33,540 nucleotides of DNA from the NCBI GenBank assembly GCA_029865005.1, contig JAOTSI010000004.1, forward strand, positions 1 through 33,540. The letters run 5' to 3'. The translations under genes were made by a program, and so were the position numbers. The notes beneath the pieces were generated by a model that ran no database searches, had not been told where the DNA came from, and saw only the letters and a list, made by a program, of their open reading frames with translations. Numbering within the stretch: position 1 is the first letter of the stretch; the number at the start of each line of letters is the position of its first letter. This document shows positions 1-9,344 of the stretch, one piece after another. Source of the DNA: Desulfobulbaceae bacterium. GTDB lineage: Bacteria > Desulfobacterota > Desulfobulbia > Desulfobulbales > Desulfobulbaceae.

Positions 1-2
1 AC

Positions 3-50
3 GCTCCCTTTGTGGCACATGTCGTAAAAAACTGGATCAAGGAGGGATAA
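3..50 (+). CDS. fliF: C-terminal tail of flagellar M-ring protein FliF (5'-truncated by window edge)
   Basis: Frame 3 reads APFVAHVVKNWIKEG*, resembling the conserved FliF C-terminal 'VAxVxKxWxxE' tail that binds FliG; directly upstream of fliG. Confidence 0.7.
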   Translation, partial: APFVAHVVKNWIKEG

Positions 51-251
51 TGAAACTCTCCTTCATAAACACAATGAGGCATTATTACTTTAATAGATAC
101 CACCGTGAATTTAAAAAATTAATAGGCAAAATACATTATACTTACCTATGGATTATATTTTCACATAATTTATTTACACATCAAATATACTCTAAATCAA
201 AAAACTCTTTGATCACTAGAATAATACTAAACTCAAACCAACATCATCAGT

Positions 252-1256
252 ATGTCACCTGAAAAAGTAACAGGACTCAATAAAGCTGCAACCTTACTTA
301 TTTGTTTAGGTCAGGAATCAGCCTCCAAAATCCTCAAAGAACTCTCTGATGAGGAAATCCATCTAGTTACTAGGGCCATGGCCGATATCAATCATATACC
401 AAATGAAACTAGAACTCGTGTACTAGAGGACTTTCAAAAAGATTGTGAGACATTTGCCGGAATAGTTATCAGAGGTCATGATTTTGCTAAAAATTCCATT
501 AGACAAGCCGGTAACGAAGATCGAGTAGACATACTTATGAAACGATTCATTTCCGGAACCGAGGCGCGACCCCTGGAGACAATTTCCAACATGCAACCGG
601 CCATGGTGGCCGGTCTTCTGGAAGGAGAACATCCTCAGACCGTCGCTTTAGTTCTTTCCACTCAAACACCTGATCATGCTGGCGCAATAATATCTCACTT
701 GCCAGAGGATAGTCGGGCCGATGTGGTTTATCGAATAGCCACGACTGAAAAGGTCTCACCTGAAGTAATCCACCGTATTGAAGATGCTCTACACAGAGAA
801 ATCGGAATAGTAGTCGATAAAGAACGACGTCAAGTCGGTGGAGTTAATAAAGTAGTAGATATTCTCGACGGCATGAAAAACAATATGGACGGGGAGATTC
901 TCGAACAAATGGAGGATATTGATGCTGAAATGGCAGAGGATATTCGAAAACAAATGTTCACCTTCGAAGATCTACTTGGCCTGGACGTCCGCGCTCTGCA
1001 AACCATTTTACGCGAAATCAACAACGATACCCTAACAATTGCCCTAAAAACGGCTTCAGATGAACTTCGAGACAAGATATTCGGCAATATATCAGAAAGA
1101 GCTGCTGAGATGATACGTGATGACCTAGACACCATGGGACCTGTACGTCTCTCGGAAGTGGAATCCATGCAACAATCCATCGTCCATATAGCCTCCAGAC
1201 TTGAAGAAGAAGGTAAAATAATCCTTAGCAAACAGGGAAGCGACGAACTCGTTTAA
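252..1256 (+). CDS. fliG: Flagellar motor switch protein FliG
   Basis: 334 aa ORF, MSPEKVTGLNKAATLLICLGQESASKILKELSDEEI...; C-terminal FTFEDLLGLDVRALQTILREI and MGPVRLSEVESMQQSIV motifs typical of FliG. Confidence 0.97.
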   Translation: MSPEKVTGLNKAATLLICLGQESASKILKELSDEEIHLVTRAMADINHIPNETRTRVLEDFQKDCETFAGIVIRGHDFAKNSIRQAGNEDRVDILMKRFISGTEARPLETISNMQPAMVAGLLEGEHPQTVALVLSTQTPDHAGAIISHLPEDSRADVVYRIATTEKVSPEVIHRIEDALHREIGIVVDKERRQVGGVNKVVDILDGMKNNMDGEILEQMEDIDAEMAEDIRKQMFTFEDLLGLDVRALQTILREINNDTLTIALKTASDELRDKIFGNISERAAEMIRDDLDTMGPVRLSEVESMQQSIVHIASRLEEEGKIILSKQGSDELV

Positions 1257-1319
1257 TAATAGGAAAATTACAACTACACATCAGTTCAAATAATCCAACA
1301 CATAATTTGCAACAACAAG

Positions 1320-1487
1320 CTAAGGGCCACAGAAAATAATAATTATCCCAAAATTGCGCAGGATTTTTAGTCTTCTTTTTTATCAAGGCAATAGGCGCAT
1401 AGTATAACTATGTAACTGTTGCCTTGATAAAGAAGACGGCTAAAAAGACAAGCAAGATAGGATAATTTATTTTTTCTGCGGCCCTAA
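1320..1487. repeat. Family A palindromic MITE-like element, copy 1 (element 1324-1483 with flanking CTAA on both sides)
   Basis: Terminal inverted repeats GGGCCACAGAAAATAATAATTATCC / GGATAATTTATTTTTTCTGCGGCC; internal arms TTTTAGTCTTCTTTTTTATCAAGGCAA / TTGCCTTGATAAAGAAGACGGCTAAAA; CTAA at 1320-1323 and 1484-1487. Confidence 0.85.
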
Positions 1488-1541
1488 AAGAAAAGATTCT
1501 GAAAAAACAAATTTTCCGTATCTACCTGAGGCAGTAAATCA

Positions 1542-2336
1542 ATGATCAGTCATAAACAAAAGAGTTCACCCGAATTAACAAAGATATATAAAAAAGATTC
1601 ATTATTTACCCCTTTAAATTTAATCACCAACCATAGCACTGAAGAATCTCCAGAATCACATGACGATGCCCCAACTATCCAGGACCCTCCCCAAGAAGAG
1701 CCCGAGATGGACCAAACCATTATTGAATCTAAGGAGATTGAACCGAAACCTCTCCCTGAGCAACAATCGGAAAATGTAATTGATGCACAGGCCATCCGCG
1801 ATGAGGCCTACCAGCTCGGTTTCATCGATGCACAAACAGAAGTGCGCATAGAGCTTGAAAACGCCTTGAACGGATTTACAGAAGTATGTCGTAAACTAGA
1901 TGTTTTACGCAGCACTATCTTACTAAGCAACCGAGAGAACATGATAAACATAATCATGACAATGTGTCGCAAAATCATTAAACAAGAATTGAGCATAAAG
2001 CGAGATTTCATAGCAACCACTCTGGAATCTGCAGTCACCCGTGCCCTACAAAGCGATGAATTTCACATTACCCTACACCCCAATGATCTCGATGTAGCTG
2101 AACGTATTAAGCCCTCACTACTCTCTTCTATTCGCGGACTCAAACATATCGAAATTAAAACTGACCCCAATATTCATCCTGGAGGTTGCCTCATAGACTC
2201 AGAGATATGCACGGTCGATGCCACCATAGAAGGGCAACTTGAAGCTTCTCTGGAGTTTCTTCAAAACCATTTACCCAAAAGTGAAGAGCCAAAAATCAGT
2301 CCACCGCCCCACGTAGCAAAGGATAACCAATCATGA
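1542..2336 (+). CDS. fliH: Flagellar assembly protein FliH
   Basis: 264 aa between fliG and fliI; acidic/proline-rich N-terminus and FliH-type C-terminus (LHPNDLDVAERIKPSL...GGCLIDSEICTVDATIEGQLEAL-like). Confidence 0.9.
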   Translation: MISHKQKSSPELTKIYKKDSLFTPLNLITNHSTEESPESHDDAPTIQDPPQEEPEMDQTIIESKEIEPKPLPEQQSENVIDAQAIRDEAYQLGFIDAQTEVRIELENALNGFTEVCRKLDVLRSTILLSNRENMINIIMTMCRKIIKQELSIKRDFIATTLESAVTRALQSDEFHITLHPNDLDVAERIKPSLLSSIRGLKHIEIKTDPNIHPGGCLIDSEICTVDATIEGQLEASLEFLQNHLPKSEEPKISPPPHVAKDNQS

Positions 2337-3688
2337 GTTCATCTTCATTAGAAAAGCTCTCAACCATCAGAGTATATGGCAAAGTGAAACGCATTGTCGG
2401 CCTGGTTGTTGAAGGCCACTGTCCCCATTCCTCCATCGGATCCATGTGCGAAGTTACTCCTCTGGAAGGGGGAGCACCAGTTGTTGCTGAAGTGGTGGGC
2501 TATGATGAAAGCCGGGCCTTGCTAATGCCACTAGGTGAACTACGCGGTCTTGGACCAGGTAGTCCCATTAGAATGAAAACCGAAAAGGCTTCTATAAAGG
2601 TTGGCAATGACCTACTAGGCAGAGTTATTGACGGCATGGAAGCTCCCCTGGATGACGGCCCTCCCTTAAACCTCACCGATGATGTTCCTCTCTATCGCTC
2701 ACCGCCTGGCCCCATGCAGCGCAAAAAGATATGCAAACACCTGGACCTCGGTATTCGGGCTATAAACGGCCTGATCACCTGCGGTCAAGGACAACGAATG
2801 GGGATAATGGCTGGATCGGGAGTTGGCAAATCAGTCCTCTTGGGTATGATTGCAAAATACGCCAAAGCCGATGTCAATGTTATTGCTCTAATCGGGGAAC
2901 GTGGCAGAGAGGTAAGAGAGTTTATAGAAAGAGACCTTGGTGAGGAAGGATTAAAGCGCTCAGTAATTGTGGTGGTAACCTCGGATCAATCACCCTTATT
3001 ACGTATGCGCGGAGCTTTTGCAGCCACAGCCATTGCTGAATATTTCTGTGATCAAGGCAAGGATGTACTACTCATGATGGATTCAGTTACTAGATTTGCC
3101 ATGGCCATGCGGGAAATTGGTTTAGCCATAGGAGAACCCCCCACCACTAAAGGATACACGCCTTCAGTTTTTGCTACCCTACCGAAATTACTTGAAAGAG
3201 CCGGAAGTTACAAAGAACATGGCTCCATTACAGGACTCTATACCGTGCTGGTCGATGCCGATGACCTCACAGAACCGGTGGCTGATGCGGTACGCTCCAT
3301 CCTGGATGGGCATATCGTTTTATCCAGAGACATAGCAGCGAAAAATCATTATCCAGCAATTGATGTAATGATGTCCACCAGCCGAGTAATGCGTGATATC
3401 ACCTCACCGCGCCACCTGGAACTAGCTGGAAAAATACGTAATATACTAGCACTCTATGCAGACTCAGAAGATCTTATCAATATCGGTGCTTATGCCACTG
3501 GCACTAATCCTGCCATTGATTACGCAATCTCCAGAATTGACCCTATAAATGATTTTCTTCGCCAACAAACCCACGAGGCTTCTTCTCTTGAAGAAACAAT
3601 GGCTGCCATCGGAGAACTGGTCGACGAACGAAAAAGCGATAGCCGCAGAAAGCAGGAACGTGTCACAATTGATCGACGTAACAATTAG
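2333..3688 (+). CDS. fliI: Flagellum-specific ATPase FliI
   Basis: 451 aa; Walker A GIMAGSGVGKSVLLG, GERGREVREF, LLMMDSVTRFAMAMREIGLAIGEPPTTKGYTPSVF motifs. Confidence 0.98.
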   Translation: MSSSSLEKLSTIRVYGKVKRIVGLVVEGHCPHSSIGSMCEVTPLEGGAPVVAEVVGYDESRALLMPLGELRGLGPGSPIRMKTEKASIKVGNDLLGRVIDGMEAPLDDGPPLNLTDDVPLYRSPPGPMQRKKICKHLDLGIRAINGLITCGQGQRMGIMAGSGVGKSVLLGMIAKYAKADVNVIALIGERGREVREFIERDLGEEGLKRSVIVVVTSDQSPLLRMRGAFAATAIAEYFCDQGKDVLLMMDSVTRFAMAMREIGLAIGEPPTTKGYTPSVFATLPKLLERAGSYKEHGSITGLYTVLVDADDLTEPVADAVRSILDGHIVLSRDIAAKNHYPAIDVMMSTSRVMRDITSPRHLELAGKIRNILALYADSEDLINIGAYATGTNPAIDYAISRIDPINDFLRQQTHEASSLEETMAAIGELVDERKSDSRRKQERVTIDRRNN

Positions 3689-3709
3689 AGTTCAAATAAG
3701 TAATCTACT

Positions 3710-4150
3710 ATGAAGCGACCTAAAAAATGGGGAATGGAGCCAGTACTAAAATACAGAAAGCAGATTGAAAGAGTTGCCCAACATGAATATTTTAAATGTT
3801 TAGAACAAGAAGAGATATTAAAAGAACAACTTCTAAAACTAACCAAAGATAATGACCACCTTTTTGCAGCCATAGAAAAAATTAGAACTGCTGGAACTGC
3901 TATAGATCAAATACAACTCTATGAAAACAGGATTTTCTTCCTCAAAACACAACTTGAACAAGTTACAAAAGGGTTGGAAAAACAAAAAACTAAAACGAAC
4001 CTATACCGAAAAAAACTTTTACGGGCAAGCCAAAAAAAGAAGGTTCTTGATCAATTAAAAGATCGACAAAATAAAGCATACCAGAAATTTCTATCAGCAA
4101 AAGAAACAAAAATTCTAGATGAAATTGCCGTTCTTTTTCACAAACGATAA
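3710..4150 (+). CDS. fliJ: Flagellar export chaperone FliJ
   Basis: 146 aa coiled-coil protein directly after fliI; PVLKYRKQIERVAQHEYFKCLEQEEILKEQL is FliJ-like. Confidence 0.8.
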   Translation: MKRPKKWGMEPVLKYRKQIERVAQHEYFKCLEQEEILKEQLLKLTKDNDHLFAAIEKIRTAGTAIDQIQLYENRIFFLKTQLEQVTKGLEKQKTKTNLYRKKLLRASQKKKVLDQLKDRQNKAYQKFLSAKETKILDEIAVLFHKR

Positions 4151-4244
4151 CGTTATTAATCACAGGCACCTCATCTTTACAGGACTGCTCTCGCCCGCAT
4201 AGAGCAACTATAGCGAGCAACTGCATAGGGGAATAAGCGATTAA

Positions 4245-4327
4245 TATTTCAATGTAACTGTTGCCTTAACAAAGAAAACGACAAAAAAACAAGCAAGATG
4301 GGATAATTGATTGTTTTCGTGGCTCTA
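4245..4327. repeat. Family A element, degenerate right half (copy 2)
   Basis: ATGTAACTGTTGCCTTAACAAAGAAAACGACAAAAAAACAAGCAAGATGGGATAATTGATTGTTTTCGTGGCTCTAA aligns with the right half of copy 1 and ends in CTAA. No convincing left half. Confidence 0.7.
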
Positions 4328-4380
4328 AGCCTAAGGCACATATAACTACCAATAACCTTTAGCTTCCTTTGGAATATCCT

Positions 4381-4884
4381 ATGTTCTCAAAAATTTTACT
4401 TTCCATATTTTTATTTCTCATTCTAATCACCCTATCCCGTCCACTAGCCGCCGCTGATAATATATCTTTGGAAAAAAAAACATACGAATCAGTTGAGGAA
4501 AGAAGGGTCTACCTTGCCTTGCAGTTGGAACGTGAGTCACTAACCAAAGAACGAAGCCTTCTTGAAGAGAAAAAATTGGAACTAAAGAGATTAGAGACAG
4601 AGGTCGATAAGAAACTTAAGCAACTAACCCAAACCAGAAACGAGATCAAAAATCTACTGACCGAAAAAGATGAAAAGGAAGCGGAAAGAATCAAAGAACT
4701 CAGTAAGATTTACGAAAAAATGGACTCCGAGAGTGTGGCAAAAATCCTTATGAATCTTGAACAAAAACTAGCTGTCGCCATCCTCAAAAGAATGAAAGTA
4801 AAGTCCGCCTCCGCTGCTCTCAACAAAATGGATAGAAAAAAAGCAGCCTCTTTAACGGCCGCCTTTTCCAAACTTGACCCATAA
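4381..4884 (+). CDS. MotE-like / MgtE-N domain flagellar protein
   Basis: Signal-anchor N-terminus, long coiled coil, then IYEKMDSESVAKILMNLEQKLAVAILKRMKVKSASAALNKMDRKKAASLT (MgtE_N-like). The ORF track starts at TTG 4369; ATG 4381 is also possible. Confidence 0.75.
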   Translation: MFSKILLSIFLFLILITLSRPLAAADNISLEKKTYESVEERRVYLALQLERESLTKERSLLEEKKLELKRLETEVDKKLKQLTQTRNEIKNLLTEKDEKEAERIKELSKIYEKMDSESVAKILMNLEQKLAVAILKRMKVKSASAALNKMDRKKAASLTAAFSKLDP

Positions 4885-4896
4885 CTAGGTGCCCTT

Positions 4897-6441
4897 ATGC
4901 ACGCTGCTGAAATTATAACCCCTGAAATTACTGCTTCCAACAAAATATCTCCTGCTAAGAACAAGAATATTTCTCTTGATGGAACGGAAGACAACAATTT
5001 TCATAGAAGCCTCAATAATACCATCCAAAAAGGGCAGTTCGACAAACAAAAACAACAATTAGAATCTGCTAATACAGCAGAACAACAAAAAATAAATGAC
5101 AAGAAAACCCAATCAGACCCAAATAATCAGCCCGATTCAGTTCAACTAATCGCCCTGATGAATAGTGTACTCTCTGGACGCCCGATCAATCTATCTCTTT
5201 TACCGCAAAGTAACGAATCGACAAATCTGTCAACGGAAAATAGAAGCACAGAGCAAACACCTCCACTTAACCCATCTCTTAACCCACAAGATGAATTACA
5301 AAATAACAGCCTAAAATCTCGCGAAAATCTTCTTTTACAAGGACTCCGAGACTTATTTAACAAAGTAAACAGCGACAGTGATTTCGTTCAAAAAACGGCT
5401 GGTTCAATTAAACAATCCGTAGATCCTATTCTTACAAAGCCTGAAAGTCACCCAGCTTCCCTAGCAATACAAGAACTACAAAAACTGCTTTCCAATGAGA
5501 TAAAGGCTCCTAGCGTAAATCACAGTTCATCAAGTACCAATATTTCTGAACCAAAATCCAACGCCATACTCCAAAAAGAGATTGCATCAACGCCTCAGCG
5601 TCAAGAAATTTTATTAGCAAAACTTGCCTCATTCATCGAGGAACCAGTTAACTTTTCGATAGAAAATGGAACCACGAAGGTATCAATTGCCCCCCAACCA
5701 GAAAAAATACCATTTAATTTTAACCAAAGCCAATCCGGAACCAGAGTTGATTTAAGTGACAAAATTATTCTCTCCAATCTTCCCTCGGGAGTAGAAACAG
5801 AAAAGGATAATAATCCAGCCACCGATAATAAAGGGCAACAGGGAAGCAACAACCCCAATAACACCCAAGAAACAGCTAAAAGCAGTCTTTTGTTCAACAC
5901 AGAACAGAGTGAAAACACCACCACTAGTTTTCTTAGTCCGTTATCAGGAATTGATAAAACTGATTCCATTATAAAATTACCATCGGGCGTAACAGTAAGT
6001 GAACATCATATTATCAATCAGGTTGCTGCTCGTATTACAACGAATAAATCTAACAACAGCAGCCAACTAACTCTACGCTTGCAGCCCGAGGAATTGGGAG
6101 AACTCAAACTAGAAATCCGCATGGAACGAGACTCCATAAAAGCCCACATCATTGCCCAAAACCCGCATGTCCAGGACATTTTGGAACGAAACCTTCCACG
6201 ACTGCGTGAAGCATTGGAACAAAACGGCCTACATCTTGAGCATATCGAGGTCTCAGTTGCCGCTGATAACAACTCCAATGAAGGATTTTTTAAAGAAAAC
6301 AATTTGCAACGTCAACTTCACAAGCCTGAAAACATGACCAACTTGATAAACAATAGTGATGATTTCAACGAACCAATAACAACGGCTAGCTCTACTTTAC
6401 AACCCTCCCTACATGGGAATTCATTGAGCGTCCACATCTGA
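4897..6441 (+). CDS. fliK: Flagellar hook-length control protein FliK
   Basis: 514 aa, Q/N/S-rich, with a C-terminal Flg_hook domain QLTLRLQPEELGELKLEIRMERDSIKAHIIAQNPHVQDILERNLPRLREALEQNGL. Confidence 0.92.
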   Translation: MHAAEIITPEITASNKISPAKNKNISLDGTEDNNFHRSLNNTIQKGQFDKQKQQLESANTAEQQKINDKKTQSDPNNQPDSVQLIALMNSVLSGRPINLSLLPQSNESTNLSTENRSTEQTPPLNPSLNPQDELQNNSLKSRENLLLQGLRDLFNKVNSDSDFVQKTAGSIKQSVDPILTKPESHPASLAIQELQKLLSNEIKAPSVNHSSSSTNISEPKSNAILQKEIASTPQRQEILLAKLASFIEEPVNFSIENGTTKVSIAPQPEKIPFNFNQSQSGTRVDLSDKIILSNLPSGVETEKDNNPATDNKGQQGSNNPNNTQETAKSSLLFNTEQSENTTTSFLSPLSGIDKTDSIIKLPSGVTVSEHHIINQVAARITTNKSNNSSQLTLRLQPEELGELKLEIRMERDSIKAHIIAQNPHVQDILERNLPRLREALEQNGLHLEHIEVSVAADNNSNEGFFKENNLQRQLHKPENMTNLINNSDDFNEPITTASSTLQPSLHGNSLSVHI

Positions 6442-6459
6442 AACTACGGGTAAATCACT

Positions 6460-7209
6460 ATGAATGCTATTAACGATATTTCTCAACTCACAGCAAATAA
6501 AAGCAGCACTACCACCGAGAGCAAAGCAACGCTGTTACAGAAAGATTTTCTTACCCTGTTAATTGCCCAACTACAAAATCAAGACCCACTAAACCCTTCT
6601 GACCCTACTGAATTTACAGCCCAACTAGCACAATTCAGTCAACTTGAACAGCTTCTTACCCTGAATTCAAACATGGAAAGTTTGGCTGATGCCCAGAACA
6701 GCTCCCAACGTCTCTCAGCACTCTCACTGATCGGAAAAGAAGTATTAGTCGAAGGATCATCCTTTGAGCTGACCACAGGACCGATACAATTAGGTTACAG
6801 AGTAGAAGGAGCCGCTTCTGACGTCACTCTTCATATCCAGGACAAAAACGGAAAAAATGTGGCCACCTTAATCGGTGACGGCCTTGAGAATGGCAATCAC
6901 TTTATTACCTGGGACGGACTCGACGCCAATGGCGACCCTCTGCCTCCCGGAAGCTACGACATCGTTATTGAAGCACAAAGTGCACTAGAAGAGGGTTCTG
7001 TAGGAGTTATCCCTCTAGTACGTTCAGAAGTAAACGGTGTAGACCTTACCGATAGCGGCATAATGTTGCTTACCAAATCAGGAAGCTACCAGTTCGCTGA
7101 CGTGCACGGAGTATATGATTCTGCCGATACTACCAGCGCAACAAATGCGACTCAAACATCAAACATTTCCACCCTTACTGAGGGTGCTATAGATTATTTC
7201 ACTAATTAA
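6460..7209 (+). CDS. flgD: Flagellar hook assembly protein FlgD
   Basis: KDFLTLLIAQLQNQDPLNPSDPTEFTAQLAQFSQLEQL motif; FlgD Ig-like region ITWDGLDANGDPLPPGSYDI. Confidence 0.97.
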   Translation: MNAINDISQLTANKSSTTTESKATLLQKDFLTLLIAQLQNQDPLNPSDPTEFTAQLAQFSQLEQLLTLNSNMESLADAQNSSQRLSALSLIGKEVLVEGSSFELTTGPIQLGYRVEGAASDVTLHIQDKNGKNVATLIGDGLENGNHFITWDGLDANGDPLPPGSYDIVIEAQSALEEGSVGVIPLVRSEVNGVDLTDSGIMLLTKSGSYQFADVHGVYDSADTTSATNATQTSNISTLTEGAIDYFTN

Positions 7210-7272
7210 TAGAGCTAATCATACTTACCGGGAAACAAATCAACTTTTTTCTCGGATTTTTAGGAGGATACA

Positions 7273-8532
7273 ATGGGTATTCAAAGTGCAATGTTCAGCG
7301 GTGTTAGCGGTTTAAATAGCAATGGACAAGCAATGAGCGTTATCGGTAATAACCTAGCGAACACCAACACCATAGGCTTTAAAGGAGCACGCACCGTTTT
7401 CTCTGATTTGCTATCAAGTAGTATCTACGGTTCCGGTGGATTCTCCCAAGTTGGTAGAGGGGTCAACGTCTCTAAAGTAGACAATATCTTTAGTCAAGGA
7501 ACCTTTGAAACCACCTCCTCGGGGACCGATGTAGCCATTGAAGGCGATAGCTTTTTTATACTCAAGCAACCAGGTGATAAAACAGCCTATTACAGTCGCG
7601 CTGGCGCATTTCGTTTTGACGATGAGGGTTTTTTAGTCAACCCCGAAGGATTCCGAGTGCAAGGGAAACAATATGACATTGACGGCAATTTAGTTGCTGG
7701 CGACCCTACCGATATCCAAGTGCTCAATACCGGTTTAATTCCCGCCAACCCCACGACTGCAATGACCTTCAGCACCAACCTGGACGCTGCCACCCCACCC
7801 CTTGTACCAGTAGTACCTTGGGACCCAAACGATACCACCTCTTTTAATTATGGAGCTTCCACTCAAATATATGATTCCTTAGGACAATCCCATCTCGTCT
7901 CAGTTTACTTCACCAAAACAGCCGCTAATACCTGGGACTGGCATTGGTCTGCTCAAGATGTTAACGGCGTCGATATCGGTCAAGTGGCAGGCGCTGGAGC
8001 AGCAGGCAACTTAACCTTCAACCCCGACGGAACCTTACTCGGAGGCGGAATTGCAGCAGTTGGCCCAATTGATTGGGCCAACGGATCAGATCCCTCCAAT
8101 ATCGATATCACCTTTGACACCACCCAATTCGACAGTGAATCAGTGGTTATTTCCCAGGACCAAGACGGCTACGGAGCCGGTAATCTGACCAATGTCGGCA
8201 TCAACTCCGAAGGCGTGGTCATAGCCTCTTATTCTAACGGTGAGCAAATCAAAATTTCTCATCTGGTACTGGGTAAATTTAAAAATAACCAAGGGCTGGA
8301 GCTGGCAGGTTCCAATCTATTCAGCTCAACCGAAGATTCCGGCCCTGCACGAGTAGGCTTGCCCGGTCCAGAACTTGGACAAATATTTACTAATTCCCTA
8401 GAACAATCAAACGTGGATATGGGTCAGGAATTCGTCAAGATGATATCCGCTCAACGTGGATTTCAAGCTAACTCCAAAATTATTTCTACCGTAGATGAAC
8501 TACTCGGAGAGCTTATCAACCTTAAACGATAA
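7273..8532 (+). CDS. flgE: Flagellar hook protein FlgE
   Basis: SAMFSGVSGLNSNGQAMSVIGNNLANTNTIGFKGARTVF N-terminus and LEQSNVDMGQEFVKMISAQRGFQANSKIISTVDELL C-terminus; AGGAGG RBS upstream. Confidence 0.97.
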   Translation: MGIQSAMFSGVSGLNSNGQAMSVIGNNLANTNTIGFKGARTVFSDLLSSSIYGSGGFSQVGRGVNVSKVDNIFSQGTFETTSSGTDVAIEGDSFFILKQPGDKTAYYSRAGAFRFDDEGFLVNPEGFRVQGKQYDIDGNLVAGDPTDIQVLNTGLIPANPTTAMTFSTNLDAATPPLVPVVPWDPNDTTSFNYGASTQIYDSLGQSHLVSVYFTKTAANTWDWHWSAQDVNGVDIGQVAGAGAAGNLTFNPDGTLLGGGIAAVGPIDWANGSDPSNIDITFDTTQFDSESVVISQDQDGYGAGNLTNVGINSEGVVIASYSNGEQIKISHLVLGKFKNNQGLELAGSNLFSSTEDSGPARVGLPGPELGQIFTNSLEQSNVDMGQEFVKMISAQRGFQANSKIISTVDELLGELINLKR

Positions 8533-8550
8533 CAAAGAACAGCCTAACGT

Positions 8551-8606
8551 AAAAGGGTATTCGCCCAGGCTTGCCTAAGGTAGAGAAACGGATATCCTTT
8601 TTTTTT
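8551..8606 (+). terminator. Rho-independent terminator after flgE
   Basis: AAAAGGGTATTCG (8551-8563) pairs, with G-U wobbles, with CGGATATCCTTTT (8589-8601); inner AGGC-TT-GCCT hairpin; T tract to about 8606; 19 bp after the flgE stop. Confidence 0.75.
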
Positions 8607-8866
8607 GTATATAGATAACAGCGGCAACTGCACAAACCTGATTCACCTGTAACCACTTACTATTTCGCAGTATATTAAATCAGCTAATAATGCCCCCTGT
8701 GATCAGATACTATTTTTATTCTAGAAATTTTCTTTTTCAGAAGCTGGTCAAAAAACTGACACTCCCTGACTATAACAATCAACCTCCACCTCCTAACCAT
8801 AAGCAACTGCAATCCCAACAAGTTCCATGCAACACAATTTTCTATTTACTCTTTTCTCGTGCTAAC

Positions 8867-8965
8867 TAAGGGGCACGAAAAATAACAACCAGTCCAAATT
8901 CGAAGCCCATGCTTACCTGCCCACGCTTTTTAGTCGTCTTCAAGAAGAAACAACAGAAGAATATC
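8867..8965. repeat. Family A element, half copy (copy 3)
   Basis: CTAA|GGGGCACGAAAAATAACAACCAGTCC ... GCTTACCTGCCCACGCTTTTTAGTCGTCTTC matches the left half of copy 4; the distal half is not recognisable. Confidence 0.6.
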
Positions 8966-8993
8966 AACGCGATGTAACTACTATCCCTGAAAA

Positions 8994-9016
8994 GAAAAGG
9001 GTTAGTTACCCTTTTC
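8994..9016. terminator. Perfect hairpin, possible terminator or attenuator
   Basis: GAAAAGGGT-TAGTT-ACCCTTTTC, 9-bp perfect stem; lacks a T tract beyond the stem. Confidence 0.4.
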
Positions 9017-9045
9017 ACATGCACAGACCTCCAACCATAATCATA

Positions 9046-9231
9046 TTAAGTGCTGCGGAAATAATACATTACCCCATCTAGGAGTCTATCGCTTACCTGC
9101 TTGTCTTTTTAGCCGTCTTCTTTGTCAATGCAACAGTTACATAGCAATATGTATCCGCCTATTACCTCTCTTACAAGACGACTAAAAATCCTGCGCGATT
9201 TTGGGATATTTATTATTTTCCGCGGCCATAA
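9046..9231. repeat. Family A element, full-length, opposite orientation to copy 1 (copy 4, element 9050-9227)
   Basis: GTGCTGCGGAAATAATACATTACCCC ... TTGGGATATTTATTATTTTCCGCGGCC ends; the interior is the reverse complement of copy 1 (GCTTGTCTTTTTAGCCGTCTTCTTTGTCAATGCAACAGTTACATAG; GACGACTAAAAATCCTGCGCGATTTTGGGAT). Confidence 0.85.
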
Positions 9232-9344
9232 ATCCACCACCTCATAAATATCGTGAATACTCACTCAAAGCGAATGTTGCCCAACCTTATTGATATTTCC
9301 TTTGATTAATGACAACAACTCCCGACACTATTGATCTATTATCC

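Noticed and set aside
50-262. 70-aa + strand ORF at the window start
   Set aside because: Begins at the fliF stop and overlaps the fliG start; low-complexity AT-rich translation with no recognisable family.
830-1231. 133-aa antisense ORF within fliG
   Set aside because: Ser/Arg-rich shadow frame of a confident coding gene; same reasoning applied to the other antisense ORFs inside fliH, fliK, fliM, fliP, flhB, flhA and the beta-helix genes.
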